Of a DNA stretch of 64,000 bases, positions 45,726 to 60,700 are shown in pieces. Under the pieces are notes generated by a model that worked only from the letters and a program-made list of their open reading frames with translations, did not search any database and was not told the origin of the DNA. Positions within the stretch are counted from its first letter, which is position 1, and the number at the start of each line of letters is the position of its first letter. The DNA lies in contig WPIO01000014.1 of NCBI GenBank assembly GCA_009760855.2, positions 2,659,501-2,723,500 on the forward strand. Reading direction: 5' to 3'. The position numbers were made by a program, and so were the translations under genes. This DNA comes from Cristatella mucedo (lineage: Eukaryota > Bryozoa > Phylactolaemata > Cristatellidae).

Positions 45726-48700
45726 AAGCAGGAACTTATGTGCACCAATGACGGCATCAGGAACTAACATGCTTTAGTTAATTTAGAAATGTAGAAGATA
45801 TCAAGGGCAAAGGTGACCAGTGTAGCACAGATGCAGGCCGTGGTTGAAGCTCTGTGTGGTGAAATCAGATTCGAATAATCCATGTCCTTTCGTAGAGCAG
45901 TATATTTGTGAGTAACAGAGGACTACATGTGTACTATCAGGCTTGTCATACAACTGCCTGTTTTGAAGGCCAGAGTGAAGATAGTCGTTCGAAGCACAAA
46001 GCAACTGACTAGTTAATACATTTGGCAACCGGTTCCTATAGGTTGTGATTCGGGAACCACTAATAATCCCGGGAGCTGTCATCATCCGGCTGATACAAAC
46101 AATATATCAGAATTTCACTGCCCTATCCTTAACTTAGGGCTGTTCTCGTAATGTAATTAATATTAATAACATCGGGCTAACATTAGACATGTAGCACAAC
46201 CAATTATGATAGATATCAAGTTTTGCTTTACTACCTCAAGGTAGCTATTAAACCCTAGACTCTAAAATGAATTCTTACCAAGGATTTTCAGATTCCTGCT
46301 TGATAGTTAGTGCTTGGTCCCCTCTTTTCACAATTTATACTCCCTCTTGTCGGTTTAATCTCCACGAACAATCTAGGCTTTTATTTCTCTGAAGGTGGTA
46401 GCTGCTCCTGTGCTTTGATCCCTCCCTGCCGTCCAGTTCGTTACACTCTCTCAAGCCCCTTGGTGCGAGTGTTGCTGATATTAGCGCTCCTGAATGGCAA
46501 CACGCCTTCTCTCAACTTGAACGATGATGCAACCAACTTACCAGTTATGGAAAAACCTGGTGTAACTTAGAAATGAGAAAACTTGTATCTCGAAATGGGC
46601 TCAGCAAGCACATCTTCCATAGCATATAGGTTTCTATTCCCAAAGTGACCTCTCATTACCCGACCACATCGTCGAGTCTGCCTACTGGCAACCACATTAT
46701 ATTGCATGGATTTGGGCCTGCTTAGACAGTGATAGCACATTCAAGCTGGTCTATGCATTTGTGACACCCCATCTCGACTTCTGTTTTAGTCTACTCGCAC
46801 GTCTTCCTGCCTATTCAATCCGGTTCTTAGATGTTGCAAAATTCTGTGGCCAGGTTTGTCTGTCGTATGCATTGAAACTCCACCTTATACTACTTCTCAC
46901 CGACCTGCACTGGCTACCTATCCAGAAACGAATCGACCTCAGGGTTCTGTCACTAACTTTTAGGCTCCTTCTTTCTCTTTTTTTTGTTCAGCCTGCCTAT
47001 CCAAACTACTTCCCAATCAGGCTAGGCATCGTATCACCTGCTCTTGTGACTTCTTGGTTAAGCTGTGCCTCAGATCAATCTTGGCTATCATCTGGAAGAG
47101 GTATTACCATAAAAAAATTTGAAACTCGGGTGCTGTCAATATATGCTAAAGTCCCATCGGTACAAAACTAACACAAAGCTAAGCTGATTGCATAGTTACA
47201 CCCAGTCTCTGCACCTAATTAGTGTTGAATGGAGAGGCTGAAGGCCGATATCCTTCTATCCGGTAGTTAATTTGAAACGATACTTAAAAGAGTTGGTGTT
47301 TTCTTGTATAACGTTACTTACATTGTGTATATGACCTATAACCAATTGCGGATTTACTGTTTAGCAACATCTTACAGGTGACCTTACATCAAGTGTAAAT
47401 GCTAGAAGCTACTTAACATTCTAGCCAGTTCATTCATTGAAGTTCTACCACTACCAGTGTTTGCATTGCTAAGCTGGCGTTGGAATTAAGTGGATAACAC
47501 TTGCCGAGGTACCTTATTTCCTTTGCAATCTCTCTTTAGGCAAATGAATCCGATGAGACGTTAGCTAGGTCTATGTTTCTACCACTCGCTGAAAAAATGG
47601 TCAGAAAACAAATTGAGAGCAATGGCATCGGATCGCCCTCGGGTGAGTTGCATTTCCCATGCAGTATAAGCTGTCAGTGTATCTCGCGAATGCCACTTGG
47701 TGTAGATGCTAGTTATTAAGTGAGACATTATGATGACTTGCACATAACGAAACTAGGTTTTTACCCATCGTAATTTTTGATTTATTCTTGGTTGCAAAGG
47801 TGCTTGCTTTGTTTGTCAGCTCAAACAAATGCACAACTCAGTTAAGTTTTCGGCCTTATTGACTGAAAAATTGTGCACCTTCATACCTCCTTAAAGCCCC
47901 CTCCCACTAAAGCAATTGCTAAATCACAGCCTGTGACATTCCTTAAAAGGTTTTCTGAGGTTTCTGCATGCGATGTGGCTACCTTAATAAAGTCTAGTAA
48001 AAAGAGCTCGTCTCTTGAAGACCCATTACCACCATCCCAGTGGTCTTCACTGACAGACGAACTTTGCATATACTTTGCAAGCTGAGTCTGTAGCACATTA
48101 GTTGCTGAGAAGAGGAAGGAACTCAGTTACAATTCAGAAGCAATTAAGTTATGCTATACATTGCCAGATGTATATACCCATAAACAAATATCGTATTCTG
48201 CATGAGTCCAGTGTATAGACAGAGAGATACAGACAAGACACAAGACAGACGAATACACACATAGACTGACAGACAGACTGAGATCAGTACATAACCTATA
48301 GACTCGAGCATGGTAAAGTATCCTGTTTAGGCCACACAACCCAACTACAACCGAGATTTTTAGTGCTTCTGTGGAAGATTCTTGGAAGATTTTTTTGCTA
48401 AGCACCTGTAGCACGCATTAAAAAGAACGAAATTTTTGAAAAAGTTTTAATTGGGGTTCAAGCGGCAGCACTCCACTGAAACTGCTCTCCTCCGTGTAAC
48501 CACTGACATCTTATGCAACAACAATAATGGGAATGTCACTGCTCTAGTGCTGCTAGATCTATCAGCTGCTTTCGACACGATTGATCAAGATATACTACTC
48601 GAGCGATTGAGAATAACGATCGGTCTGGTAGAGGGTGGCTTAAATCGTACTAGTCGGATCGTGTTCTATCCATGTCGTGTGGAGGTCAAGTCTCATCCCT

Positions 48701-51700
48701 CAAGGGTTCAACCTCTGCATTTGCTGTTCTTCATTTATACCCAACCTATGGGAAAAGTGATTCAGGTCCATGAAATAGGTTGTCACTTTTAAGCTTATGA
48801 TATTAAGCTTTATTTGTCATTCAAACCGTCGGAATCTGCTGCAGCAACTAATTAACTGAATGCCTGCCTTGCAGACATCGATTTTGGATGTAAGGAAATT
48901 TCCTTAAACTAAACGACAATAAAACTGAACGGCTGCTCACAAGGCACCCCAAGCGTGTGGTCGGATTAGAATGCTTTGCTCTTTTATTAGGTGATGCTGT
49001 TGTGCGACCATCACCACGTGCTCGAAATTTAGGTGTTTTCGACAGCTGCCTACATTTTAAAAGCTTCGTTCAGAAGACTTCTTCTACAGCTTGCCATCAC
49101 GTCCGATCCCTATTTAAGATTGAGCTGTCTTTCGTCGTGGCTTGAAAGAATTTAACTAGCTCCTTAGTTCTGTCCCGGCTAGATTATTGTAATATCTCTT
49201 TTGGCTGGGCTACCGAAAAAAGCCACTAGGCCACTGAAGCTAGCAATGAATATGGCTGCAAGGCTAGTTTGCAAATCCCAGGTTTGACCATCTGTCCCCT
49301 TTGCTAAAAGTGCTAGGATGGCTGCCGGTTGATCAATCGACAGAGCAAAGTTCTGACACTGACCGACAAGGCCCACCACGGCTTGGCTTCTTCATGCTTG
49401 GCTTAACTGCCTCACCAGTTTCAGCCTCCTCGTGCCCTCAGGTCCTGTATGGGCGATAAATTAGCTGTTCTATTCCTCTGCTTAAAGATGGTTTGCAACA
49501 GAAGCTTTTGCTCTGCAGGCCACAGGCTGTGGAACTCACTTCAACAATTCTTACGAAACGGCAACTACTCTCCTGCTGCTGACTATGGCACATAATTTCT
49601 AACCGTCCTAAACTTCTACTTCCATGCTGCTCACTACCTCAACTGCTCTCCTGACTCTTCTATGTATCCCGCTTTCTCTTTGTTGTTTGAGATGAATTCT
49701 GTTGGCTACCGAATGCGTACCGAAAGCTGCTTAGGCTGTGAGTATGCTATACAAACTCTTCTGAGTTACACTCACTTAGTTTTTGTGGCTTTGTGGAGTT
49801 ACATATGGAGATATATTGCATTACATTACATTATTACATTACATTACATTACTTCATGTAGAGTGTTGAACTTAGTTCATGCCTAGTAAAATCTGCACCA
49901 GAGCCTTTAATCGGTTACTTCTATTACGTATGAGAAGCAGTCGACCTTAAAATTCATCTGTGGAGTTTCAGCTGAGTACAAATGGCTAAGCAAATGAAAA
50001 TAAAATGTCAACTGGCTTTCTTTGTGTTTTATTCTCAAGCAATGCGAATCATGAGATGCTCGAAATACATTGCTTGGATGCTACCCATGTGCGTTGTGTG
50101 TAAGTCATGGTAGCTTAGTGGTAAGATGCACTAACTGCATAACTGTTGCGTGAGATACCTTGTTGAATTCCTCTGAAGTGCTATTTTAAAACAAAATTGA
50201 GCAGATGTAACTTTTTAACCCGGTCTTGATGGAGTTAGTATATTTTGCTACCCATGATTCCTTGCATATATTTGTCGATACGCTTTGCCAGGGTTTCCTT
50301 TGCTCTGCCGGCGGTGCTCCTCACTGACGTGGCCACCATGGTTATCAATACCTTGTATACATGTCCACTCTCTTACTTCATGGAGCCATGAAGCCACTGG
50401 CCGTTGCACCAGCAAGTAATTAAAATTCGGCAGTGCATTGCTAGCCGTGTTCAAAGATCTTTTGCTCTGCCTGAGCAGATATGGCACTGTGGTTAAACTC
50501 TACCCTCGTTTGTTCAGCAGTGACCCTGTATAATATGTATAATGTACCCGAGGCAGGGAAACCTGCCCAGGGTATGGGTACTAGGTAAAAAATAACTAGG
50601 AACCGTGCAGCAGGAGCGCAAGCTGGTCTAACTGTACGTTTGACTTCTGACTTCCTTGCCATTACCGAAGCTTGCTGCTGCTTAAGTGCATTGCCAGGGT
50701 TGGGGCAAGAAAAGGGCCAGACCTTGCCAGAGGCAACCACTCATAGGAAGGAAGGCCGAAGGGATGTGCCCTGGGCCCTGCTGCTGGGACATCCCTTCAG
50801 GACGGTCACGTCCCTTGAACACATGTGTCCTGCTACTTATCGAGCACTGTGCCCGCATCGCCGACTGGACGTCATGTTATTTTTCTTGTTGTTACCCAAT
50901 GTCTTATCAGCGCCCTTTGCTACTCATCGCAAGTGGTCTTTTGCTTGCAGAAATTCTACTTATGCTAATAATTCTGGAAAAGCTTGGAAAGTATGACGAT
51001 GCTCTAGCGGTGCTGCAAGGGTCGCTCGGAAGTAAGTCAGCTGAGCCATCTTCCTTTAGGTGTGCTCGGCCTTTTAAATTGCTTGCGTGACAGCCAAGTC
51101 CCTAAGCCAGTCACTCGGCTGCATCATAGCTCAGCAGAACAGTGTTGCACATCACGACCCAGGTTCTGGGCTCGAGTCTTGCTCTAGGCAGGTGATCTTG
51201 AGCACAGGGAGCATTATTTACGTGCTCTAGAAGTGAAGCTATTCTTGTTTATGATGGCTGCAGGCTCACTCGACAGAGACATCTTTATGAAGGACCTGAG
51301 GATCGCAGATCTGCTGTCTCGAATGCAGAGGTGGGGTGAAGCAGGTGCCGAGTTTAGGAAATTAGCAGTCAAAAGGTAAGCTAATCGACGCCTGCCTTGC
51401 TTCAATGGGGTAACTTATTTGTTTGCAATATTTCTGAGCTGTCAGCATGACGACAATTCGTCAAGCAACCAATGTACTCTTCGTGTGTGCAGAGCTGTTT
51501 GCTTGTAGTGCGCTTGGCTATTTGCTTGATGAAGGCATTTCTAGCCGAACTTGGCGAGCACTAAGCCCTGTAGTCCCGCCGTATGCAGCATGGTGGTCAT
51601 TAAGAGCTATCCGTTTTCTGTATTTGTTTTTTGATTCAGCCCGGATGCTTGGTCATACTACAGTCGCTACTTTCAAGCCATCTTACAAGATATTCACCAT

Positions 51701-54700
51701 GCAACTGATACCACAAGGTATTGTCTTGCTTTGTATGGATCGTCTTGTTCTTCTGTTTCTGGAGCTGCCACGACAGGCGGCTACTATAGTTGGCACTGTA
51801 TAGTGTCAACAGACCTAGTTTCACACGACATTTTAGAGTCGCACGTCCCCACAGTGTTATTCGACCGTCCCCACAGTGCTACTCGCCCTCGCAGTATCAC
51901 ACAATCTCAGTGTCACCTGTGCGCAAGTAGTGGTCTAAGGCCCTACTGGTTGTTGCTGCATTGTGTAATGGTATTACACAGCTGTGTTCATGTGCAGGCA
52001 CCTGTTAGCTTTGCATGCTTACCTGCGGGTAGTTCCTAACTGGAGCCGTGTTATTCTCTATGAAAACCGGTTATACCGGACCAACAACTGCCACTTCATT
52101 TGCTTGTGGCCACTGCTAGCTACCGAAGCTATCAAGTTGCCATGCTCTGATTCACAAGGTTGCCACCCTACCTGTAGATTGTTACCAAAATAAACTTTTT
52201 CACTTTTTTGGTGCTATTTTTTGTAACGAATAATTTGGTTCGTTATTATAGCTGTGTGTGTCGTTGGTCCTTGTGGTTAGTGACTGGTCGGTGGGCTCGC
52301 CGTGAACGAGCCGCTTAATGGCGTGGCCTCATGGGGCATGCTCAGAGCTCATTAGCAATAGCGTTCAACCAACAAACCTGATCTTAGGCCATCTTTACTT
52401 AAGGGTCACTTTCATCTCATTCTGGCTGAAACGTGGGGTAAATACAGCCTTATGTGAATGCCAACTGTGCAAGAACAGCCAGCCCGGCTAGTCTCGGCTG
52501 CCCAAGCTATTGGTCTATGTTCCATGTATTCAACGCCTGATCGAATCCGGGTTTGCAGAATAAGCTCATTCTTAGAAACAAGAGGCCTTTCCTTCTACCT
52601 GTTCTTCAGGAAGTATCTGGAAGTTTAGCTTCGAGTAATGTTTTCTTTAGTCCCTCCCAAGCTCCATAGATGGGTGTGTCCTGTTAATTGCTCAAGTGCT
52701 GCAACATGTCGAATCGGTTTAGGCAAGAGCTTCGGTGGGATGTAAGTAAAGCATCAGTATTATCAAGCAAGCGTGTGGTATTTGCCCCCACCACCGTGGT
52801 TTTTGTGAAGTTTGTCATTTAGTATTTCCCAAGATCTCTTGACTTATGCACTCACCCATGGCATACGAACGGTAACCTTGGGGCTCATTTCTTTGCCTCT
52901 CAAAGTTCAAAGTGGTCTTGCTCCAGAAGTTTTGTCGTTATGCGGAGCTGATAAGCTTTGTTTATGAGATCGGCAGATTTTCCTTTCACTTAATTGACGA
53001 ATAGTGGCATCTAATGCTAGCCACCTTTCAATTGCCTTAAGTCAAGAGTGCTTGCTGGATGAATTTATGGATTCAGGGGGTTTGTTACCTTTGCAGGATT
53101 TACGCTAGCAAATGTTCGAATGCTAGCAGATAGCCTCACGTGGAAAATCCAAATAGTTTCGAGATCCTTTGCTAACCAATGACATTCAGGTGAGCTATCT
53201 GTTCGTCCTCCTAACTCGTCTTCGCTTGCCCCTCTTCCCAGTGACCACCCTCCTTGCTCTCAAGGGTTGCAACTTACACATATATCTCTTTTTGTAACTC
53301 GCCAAAGCCTCAGACAATCGTGTTATATACAATGGTATATGTGTGTTACTCTGGAGAGACTTCTGTAGGCCCCTCAAAACCTAGGCGGCTTTTGGTATGA
53401 ATGCGTTAGCTAACAGACTTTGTCATACACAACAAAGAGAAAGTGAGAAGTATAAATGAGTGGGGATGGTGGGAAGTGAGTAGCATAGCAGGAGCAGTTC
53501 TTGACAGCTGGAAAGGATATGAGTTTGACCGTTTTCTTGATCGTGTATATCTATGTAAACAAATCACCAGGTCTTTCTCAGACCTATTGTCCTGCCTCGC
53601 GGAGGCAAGCTTTCTGTTCATACTAACCACCACTATCCAACTGGCTATAATTGACCACCATAATGGTATCTTTGTCACTGCTATAAATCTGCTTGATTCT
53701 TAATGGTTTTCTATTTTTACTGTGCACTATTGGTGCACGTTCTACTCTGCTGCGATAAGAATTTTCCTAATAGCCTACTTGGCGGTTTTCTCTAGTTGTC
53801 TCCTTCAGACTCGGGCAATAGTAGAGATTTTGCTACTCCTTTGATCGTGACTGAACAAGCAAATATCGGGCTTTCGGGTACTTACTGTCTTTTTGATGAT
53901 GTGCTCGAGTTTGTTGTCAGGCCAGCCGTAAAACTTTCATCTGTAGACAACGGACATTATCGGACCTAATCCCGAACCAGCTTGAATGCTTGCTGCTATC
54001 ATTATTATTAGGTTAAAAAGCATCTGCACTTTATGTCTACCTGCCTGATGCCCCTGGCAGCCCCACCCATAGATAGAAAAACCGAATCTTTATCTGCCTG
54101 ATTAGTTGTCATCAGTAGACCAAACCTGCTAAAATCAGTAATAGGAGAATGGATGCTCTCGTACTGGTGTAGCAAATGATTTTATGATCTGATCTGTTAT
54201 ACATTCAATGTGGTGATTGATTCTCCTGGATGTTATATGGCAAAGGTGCTACATAATGTGGACTTTTTAGCCCTGCGATTAACATTTCTCGGCAATATAC
54301 CTTACATTTCACTGACTACAGCCGCCAACAGAATTATGCACAATAAAATATTCCATTGATTTGAAATGATCCTGTGATGCAATAGATACATGGCTACGGT
54401 CAATTGGAGTATTTCCTTCTGGATGTTTCCCTTTCATGCTATTATCTGGTAGTTCGCTTTTCGATTGATTGCTTGCTCATGTACATTTGTGGCAGAACAA
54501 AGCGATCTTTGTCTGCAATGTGTAACTGGTGTCTTGGTGCTTGGCTAATTATAGGATTTAAGTACAGTGCAGCTCAGGGTTCATTCTAAGGCCCCTTCTT
54601 TCCGCTATCTATTCTCTTCCACTGGCCCAAGTCATCGTGAAATGGTTGTTGGTCCACAGATTATGCCTGAGGGATCAGCAACTTAAATGAACTAATGGGA

Positions 54701-57700
54701 AATATATAGTATGCTCAAAGTGATATATCATTTTCACTGACAGAATACGATTAACATTGGATTCCAGTTAAGCTGCCTTTACACAATCGAACGTTTTCGG
54801 ACTTCGACCAGGCGTTTTGTTGCTTTAGCTGTATTTTCTTTATCGGCTGAACATCAATAAAAACAGGAATGATGATAAAAGACATTTGTAGGCTGGAAAG
54901 AAAGCAATTGGTTAGTGCTAACATGCACAGTATCATATCGTCTAATCTCTCAAAGGACAATTTGTTGGCAAAAATGCCGTGAAGAACAGGTGTGTTATAG
55001 CTGATAATTTTAAATATCGTCAAGTCAGGAGATGTCAGGCCATCTGTCAGTAGTGATTTCTAGGCTTTTGGAGCACACGAACTAAAGCCTTGCCAGGTTT
55101 AGAGGTTTAAGAGGCACAGCCAAACGACTCACATCTGAAGAGCAGGTCGTACTTATTGATTGGGAAGTAGTGCCGTTATGTAGGCCGGAGCAAGACAATT
55201 AAGGGGCCCAAAAGTAATAAGGAAAGCAGTCGACGTGCTGCTTGATGGGAAGCCAATAAAAGTCGGTGAGAAGTGCTATTATGTGGTGGTTGTGAGATTC
55301 ACTACAAACAAGCGTAGCTTCAGAATTTTGCACCAGCTATAGGATTTTCATTGCATTGGCCTGAAGACCTGCGAGTAGTAGTAAGTTGCAGAAGTTTAGC
55401 CTGGATGACACAAATGCACAACTTAGCTGTGGTATCTTTATAAGCAGGACGGAATTTTTGCTGTGATTTCTTTCAATGAAAGTGGGTAGACGTGGCTGCG
55501 GCTATGCTGCAATGCCCTGCTACCGTCTGCACACCTTTTATACCAACACAGCATGTACATAGTCGTTCGAGGTGCCAACTGCACTTCGATTATTTGTCGT
55601 GCATCTATACAGGACTTGCACTGCTGCAAGTCTGGTAAAAGATCTTAGATCTTAGTTCAGGAGCCGATGTATTCTGATCATAAGGTTCGTTAGAAATTTT
55701 GGACGATACAAATGCATCCTATCCAGCATATGTTAAATGGCTAGAAAGAGCTGTGATCATCTAGTAAAAGACCACCCGGGAACAGGACATGCAGATTACC
55801 CTCACATGCAACTTGGAGATATGCTGGCATAGCCAATTTTCAGGTTTAGATTTTCTGATTCCTGAGTTACACTAGGTTTTTTTTTTATAACAAGTTAGTT
55901 GGTTTTATCGTTATACAATTTGAGAAAGTTTGCTGCCATCCAAGTGCAAATTTCTGCAGTATATGCTACAAGATAGTTGAAAGAGGTCGCCGTGCTAATC
56001 AAAGCTCAGATACAACTGTGTCATCTGCATAACAATTAAAGCCTAGATTATGCTTGGCGATTGCATCGGCAAGAGGGAGAGAATAAATTGTGAAATGATG
56101 CAGACGAAGTATTGATCCCTGAGATAGTCTGTACTTTTAAGGCTACTCGATAGGTGTTGCTCATTGGCATCAATGCTGTGAAATATCCCACAGGTTGGAC
56201 ACAAACCATTGCTGATGATTCATCTGAAGAACATCGCTGACCACCACCAGTAGCTTGACGTTAATTTATGGCTGTCACATGCTACCATTATTTGTCCTAT
56301 TGATGCACACAAGCTTTATTGAGGCCAGTATCTTCACATTGAACTTCATATGTCAATGTCCATTCCCATCAGTGTGGATGGCTCACAAGTTGCCCCCACT
56401 TTTAAGTTTTGGCTGTGGTAGAGCATTACTCAACCCACCAGGTCTGCTGGCGTGGTGTTTTCTTTTCAGTATACGTATAGCTTAATTGCTAGTTGTCTGG
56501 ATGAGGCAATTGTCATTCCCACCACTGTTGGTGGCTCGAAAAGCATTCTCCCACCCAGGCTGTGGCCATGGTGGAAGCATTACTCAGCCCATCAGCTCAG
56601 CTACCCCGATTTTTCATTTTAGTATTCATATAGCTTACCTCGTAGTTTTCTGGAGCTTATCTATCACGCCCAACTTCCTGCTGCAGTTGAGGCTAGTTCC
56701 TGTCAGCCACATGGCGATTTGATTAGCCCTCTCACTACCTTTGAACTCCAGGCTAGAGTGCCACTGAAGTAGAACCAAGTGCTGGCCCTTTGATCTTTGT
56801 CGACTTTTCTTGTCAACTCGATCACCCTTAACCTTAATTTGCTGACAAGAGGACATATACTAGAATTGGACATGTAGAGTGGTCTAAAGTGCTGCTGGTA
56901 CTTAACCTGAAGCTTACCAAGCTCCAAAGGACTGTTGCATCGACCAAGACTGTCTCCTTTCGTACATTCGTCTTCTAGGAGGAACTGTTGATGTTTAATG
57001 TTCAACTGTAGCCTGTAATTATTAAGGGCTACTTGATGCTGAATATCTGCAGTATATAACTATATATTATGCACTGTAATTCACAGTATGCCTATGGTTG
57101 TGGGGGGGGGGGTTTCCCCCTTTCCAACTGACAATGCACAGGCCCCACTTTTCACTCTTCACGAATCATCCCATATTTTATCCACCGTATTTTCTGTATA
57201 TCTGAAGTGTATGTGTGCACACGCCGATGAGTGGGTTGACATATTTGTTGCATATGCCAAGCTTCGATCGTCAGTCGTAATGTGCGAATTTAATTTACAG
57301 TGTGTCACCAACAGATGCCGTGATGACAGCTGTGACTTTCGTTAATGAGTGTATCACCGGTGTAAAAGGAAATGAAGATCAACTCCAGAGGGGTCCACAC
57401 ATTGCTCAGATGGACCTGTTTTGTTTGTTGAAGGAGCGCTCATTAGATACGAGCTCTCTTGGTAAGGTCAATGGGGGGAAAAGTAATGCTAATGCATGTT
57501 ATACACAGTATCAGCTGGTTTCTTGTATATGCAAGGCACTGCAGCTGCTGTCATGAAGTATGAGTCCTTTGGTACTCTCTCGATTCACGCTTAACAATTA
57601 AGTGACGACGAGCATATGTTCCTAGTCTGTCTCGGCTCATGCGATGTTTGATCGGTTTTTGTTAGATTTTTTATTAGCAAGACTAAAAGTGAACAACAAT

Positions 57701-60700
57701 ATTCAATGTCTGCTGACTCAACTGCCTCTATTATATAGCAGCACAAGAGCCTTAGCAGAAATCATGCATGCTTGCAGTTGGCAATAAAGTATAGCCTGCC
57801 CATGGATTCCAAACCCACGACTGAGGTCGGGAAGTGCAAGCGCTCTACCCGTAGGCTAAGCCCAGGGTATCAAACTCTAATCCAAGGCGTTACTAGTGGC
57901 ACGGTGGAAGCAATGATGAGTCATTTTTTCTTTTAGCCTTTCATTGACCTTTTCAAGCTTCTGCATGGTCTCTTCTGCTGGAGCACATTCCACTGAGCCT
58001 GAGTTCTACTGGAAAGGTCGGCTACTGGTGTAGGCCGAGCACTCTGGCTCAGCCGCCTGTCGACACTGCTCTGTTTTTGCTCTATTGGGTTCAAATCAGG
58101 CGAGTGTCCGGGCCTCTCCCCAGCACCAAATAAGGATTTGTCAAACAGTGTTTTACACAAGTTATTGTTTGTCAAGCAGTTTGGAATTCAAAGCTCACAT
58201 ACTCTGCTTGAGGGTCATTAGATTTGAAAGCAAGCTAGCGATCCTATGCAATCTGATAGGCCAATGAAGTACCTTCGGACGAATATTTGTTGTGTACTGT
58301 TGCAATGACCCAGCCATTCCCTTGATTTGAAGCCCATGGACCGACTAGGGAGTGATATCGACAGGCAGCTGAGAGGGATCTTCGGCCCACACAATTAGCC
58401 GACCTTTTTAGTAAAACTCAGGCTCATTTGAATGCGCTACAGCAGAAGAGACAATGCAGAAGCTTGTGGCCTCTAAGCCTGGCCTGACAAGGTAGGTCAT
58501 GCAGAGTCGGAGTGGGGCGAGGTCACACTAAACGAAAAAAGATGCCAGCGGCCTGTGTTTTTCATTTGGACTGCCAATAAATATTTTGACATGCTTTGAG
58601 TAGCTTTAGTATGCCTGGCATAGTAGAAAACCCCCTTATTCTCGAATTAATTTCCAGCCTCATCAGCAGTGGCAATGTGATTTTTTCCCACCTGGATTAC
58701 CAGTGCATAACCCAGACCTATTCTGTTTTTTTATGTATGCACTTTAGCACTTAAATATCCGGAATCTGGCCTGAGCTTCGGAGTATGATTATGCTAGTAC
58801 TTGTTGCAGTTTTTTTTTTATTTGCTTTAGTAATGTTTGTTCACCCAATCATGTATATTCAATTTGAATGACCTTAAAGTGCTGCTTGGTTATGGATGTT
58901 GTTTATATGCCATTTTTTGTTTAGGTTTGCTGAAAGACCTTGTGTTAAATTACTGTCGTTTGTTTGGCGATAAGTACTGCTGTTTCGAAGACCTAATGCG
59001 GTTTTGGGACTTTCTCGACCCCAATGATCGGTCGCAGGTGAAGGTGCTCGGCAGTGCACTTTTTTGAGACAGCAGCTGGAGCAAGCCAATAGCTAGCAGG
59101 CTCTAGTACTTGACTTGAGCTTGTCAGCTTTTTCTTGTTGTAGGTACTGTTCTCCATGGATGAAGACGTTCAAAAGTTGCTAGCTAAAGAAAGTGTGTCC
59201 GACTTTGCGACCGATGTAAGTAAGCTGCTCCAGACTCATCGTCTGCAGATCGCCTTCGGTCATTTATTTATTTATATTTATAAAGAACTCCTACGTGAGC
59301 TATGTCGTTATGTCGTGTATGCCAGTGCCTCTAATTTCTGGAGGTGTTCTAGCAGGCAGGAGTAAGAATGTTGTTTGAAAGATGTTGTTTTAAAGGATCC
59401 TACCGGAAGCTCCCGACCCTTAAATACAAGCTATGATGCAGTGCCAGTGAGGGCTTGTGGAATTAGCTATGTAGTGAAGAGAAAGCACACAGCTTTGCTC
59501 GACGAGGCAAGGTAACCTAGGAACCAAGTTTAGCCAGTCTTCCTCGTACCTTTCTATCGGTAGCACTTAAGTAGAAATTGTGGAAGGGATGTAGGGTAAG
59601 GTTTATGGGCCACTCTGCTGTCTTGGTCAATGCATTGAAGGTTATTTGTGTTTCTTGTAGTTCACGCTTGCACTTTGCCACAATTTAAGGTCGACTGTTC
59701 GGCTTTGACCGTATCCAGTGCTAGCCGCATGAAGTGTAGGTATAACATTTATAAGATAAGTATTCTATTTCCCAATAATTATCGTGCAGTGAAATACCAG
59801 TAAGAATATCTTCTATCTAGTCCTCCCCTCTATCTAGTCCTTGCGGCTGTGACAAGACACTCACCTGCTCTAGCTAGCCAAGCAGCCATAGCCTCATTAT
59901 TTCAGAATAATAATAATAATAATAATAATAGTAATAATGCACTTGATAAAGCTCCCTCAGAGAACTTAATCTCTTTCTAGGCGCTTTACATTTGCTGCAA
60001 AGGGAAATGCAATTGAATGGTAAGTAAAATCATGCTTGAAAAACAAACAAAATGAATAATATGGTTAGGGGTGTCATGCACAGGGTCAGCATGCAAATGT
60101 GGTTAGTGGCAGCATGCAGTGTCAGCACGCACAAGCACACGAAGGACGAATCACAGGGACCCACTAAATGCTGTCCTAAATAGGTGTTTTTAAGTTCCTT
60201 TTAAATGTGGTCAGGTCAGGGGATGTGCTGACAAAGGTCGGGAGGGAGTTCCAGGCTTTGGGAGCATACGAAGTAAATGCACAGTCTCCAAAGGATTTGA
60301 GGTTTGTACGGGGTATTTGTAGACTTTTGGATTCCGAAAAGCAGGTGGTACTATGCTTTGCCTGATGGGGGTGTATATCTGAGAGATAGGCTGGAGCCAA
60401 AGAATGAAGTGACCTAAAAGTGAGCGACAAAACCTTGAAGTCAATCCGTTGCTTGACTGGTAGCCAGTGCAGGTCGGCGAGAAGTGGAGTAATGGGGCAA
60501 GTGCGACTGACCAGCTCAAGCAGTGGGTTTTTAACGAGCTGCCGAACAACGAGTGTGTTATTGACTAGCTGATTCCTGTTCTTAACCTTTCTCATGCATG
60601 TGATGCTAGTGCGTCTGTAGCTAGGCCTGACATGAGGAATCGCAGTAATCTGGTTGACCACTTCAGTTTCTTGGGAAAGACATTTGCGGCAATTGGACAG

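Noticed and set aside
45542-45757. Minus ORF with a long Ile/Tyr run
   Set aside because: It is a translation of the (TA)n tail of a SINE.
50095-50165. Genuine tRNA gene
   Set aside because: Box A-like sequence is present, but box B is weak and paired acceptor and anticodon stems are not apparent; more likely a SINE head.
50640-51090. Overlapping plus ORFs of 118 and 134 codons
   Set aside because: Only the 50951-51031 part matches NAA25 (exon 6); the rest is intron read-through.
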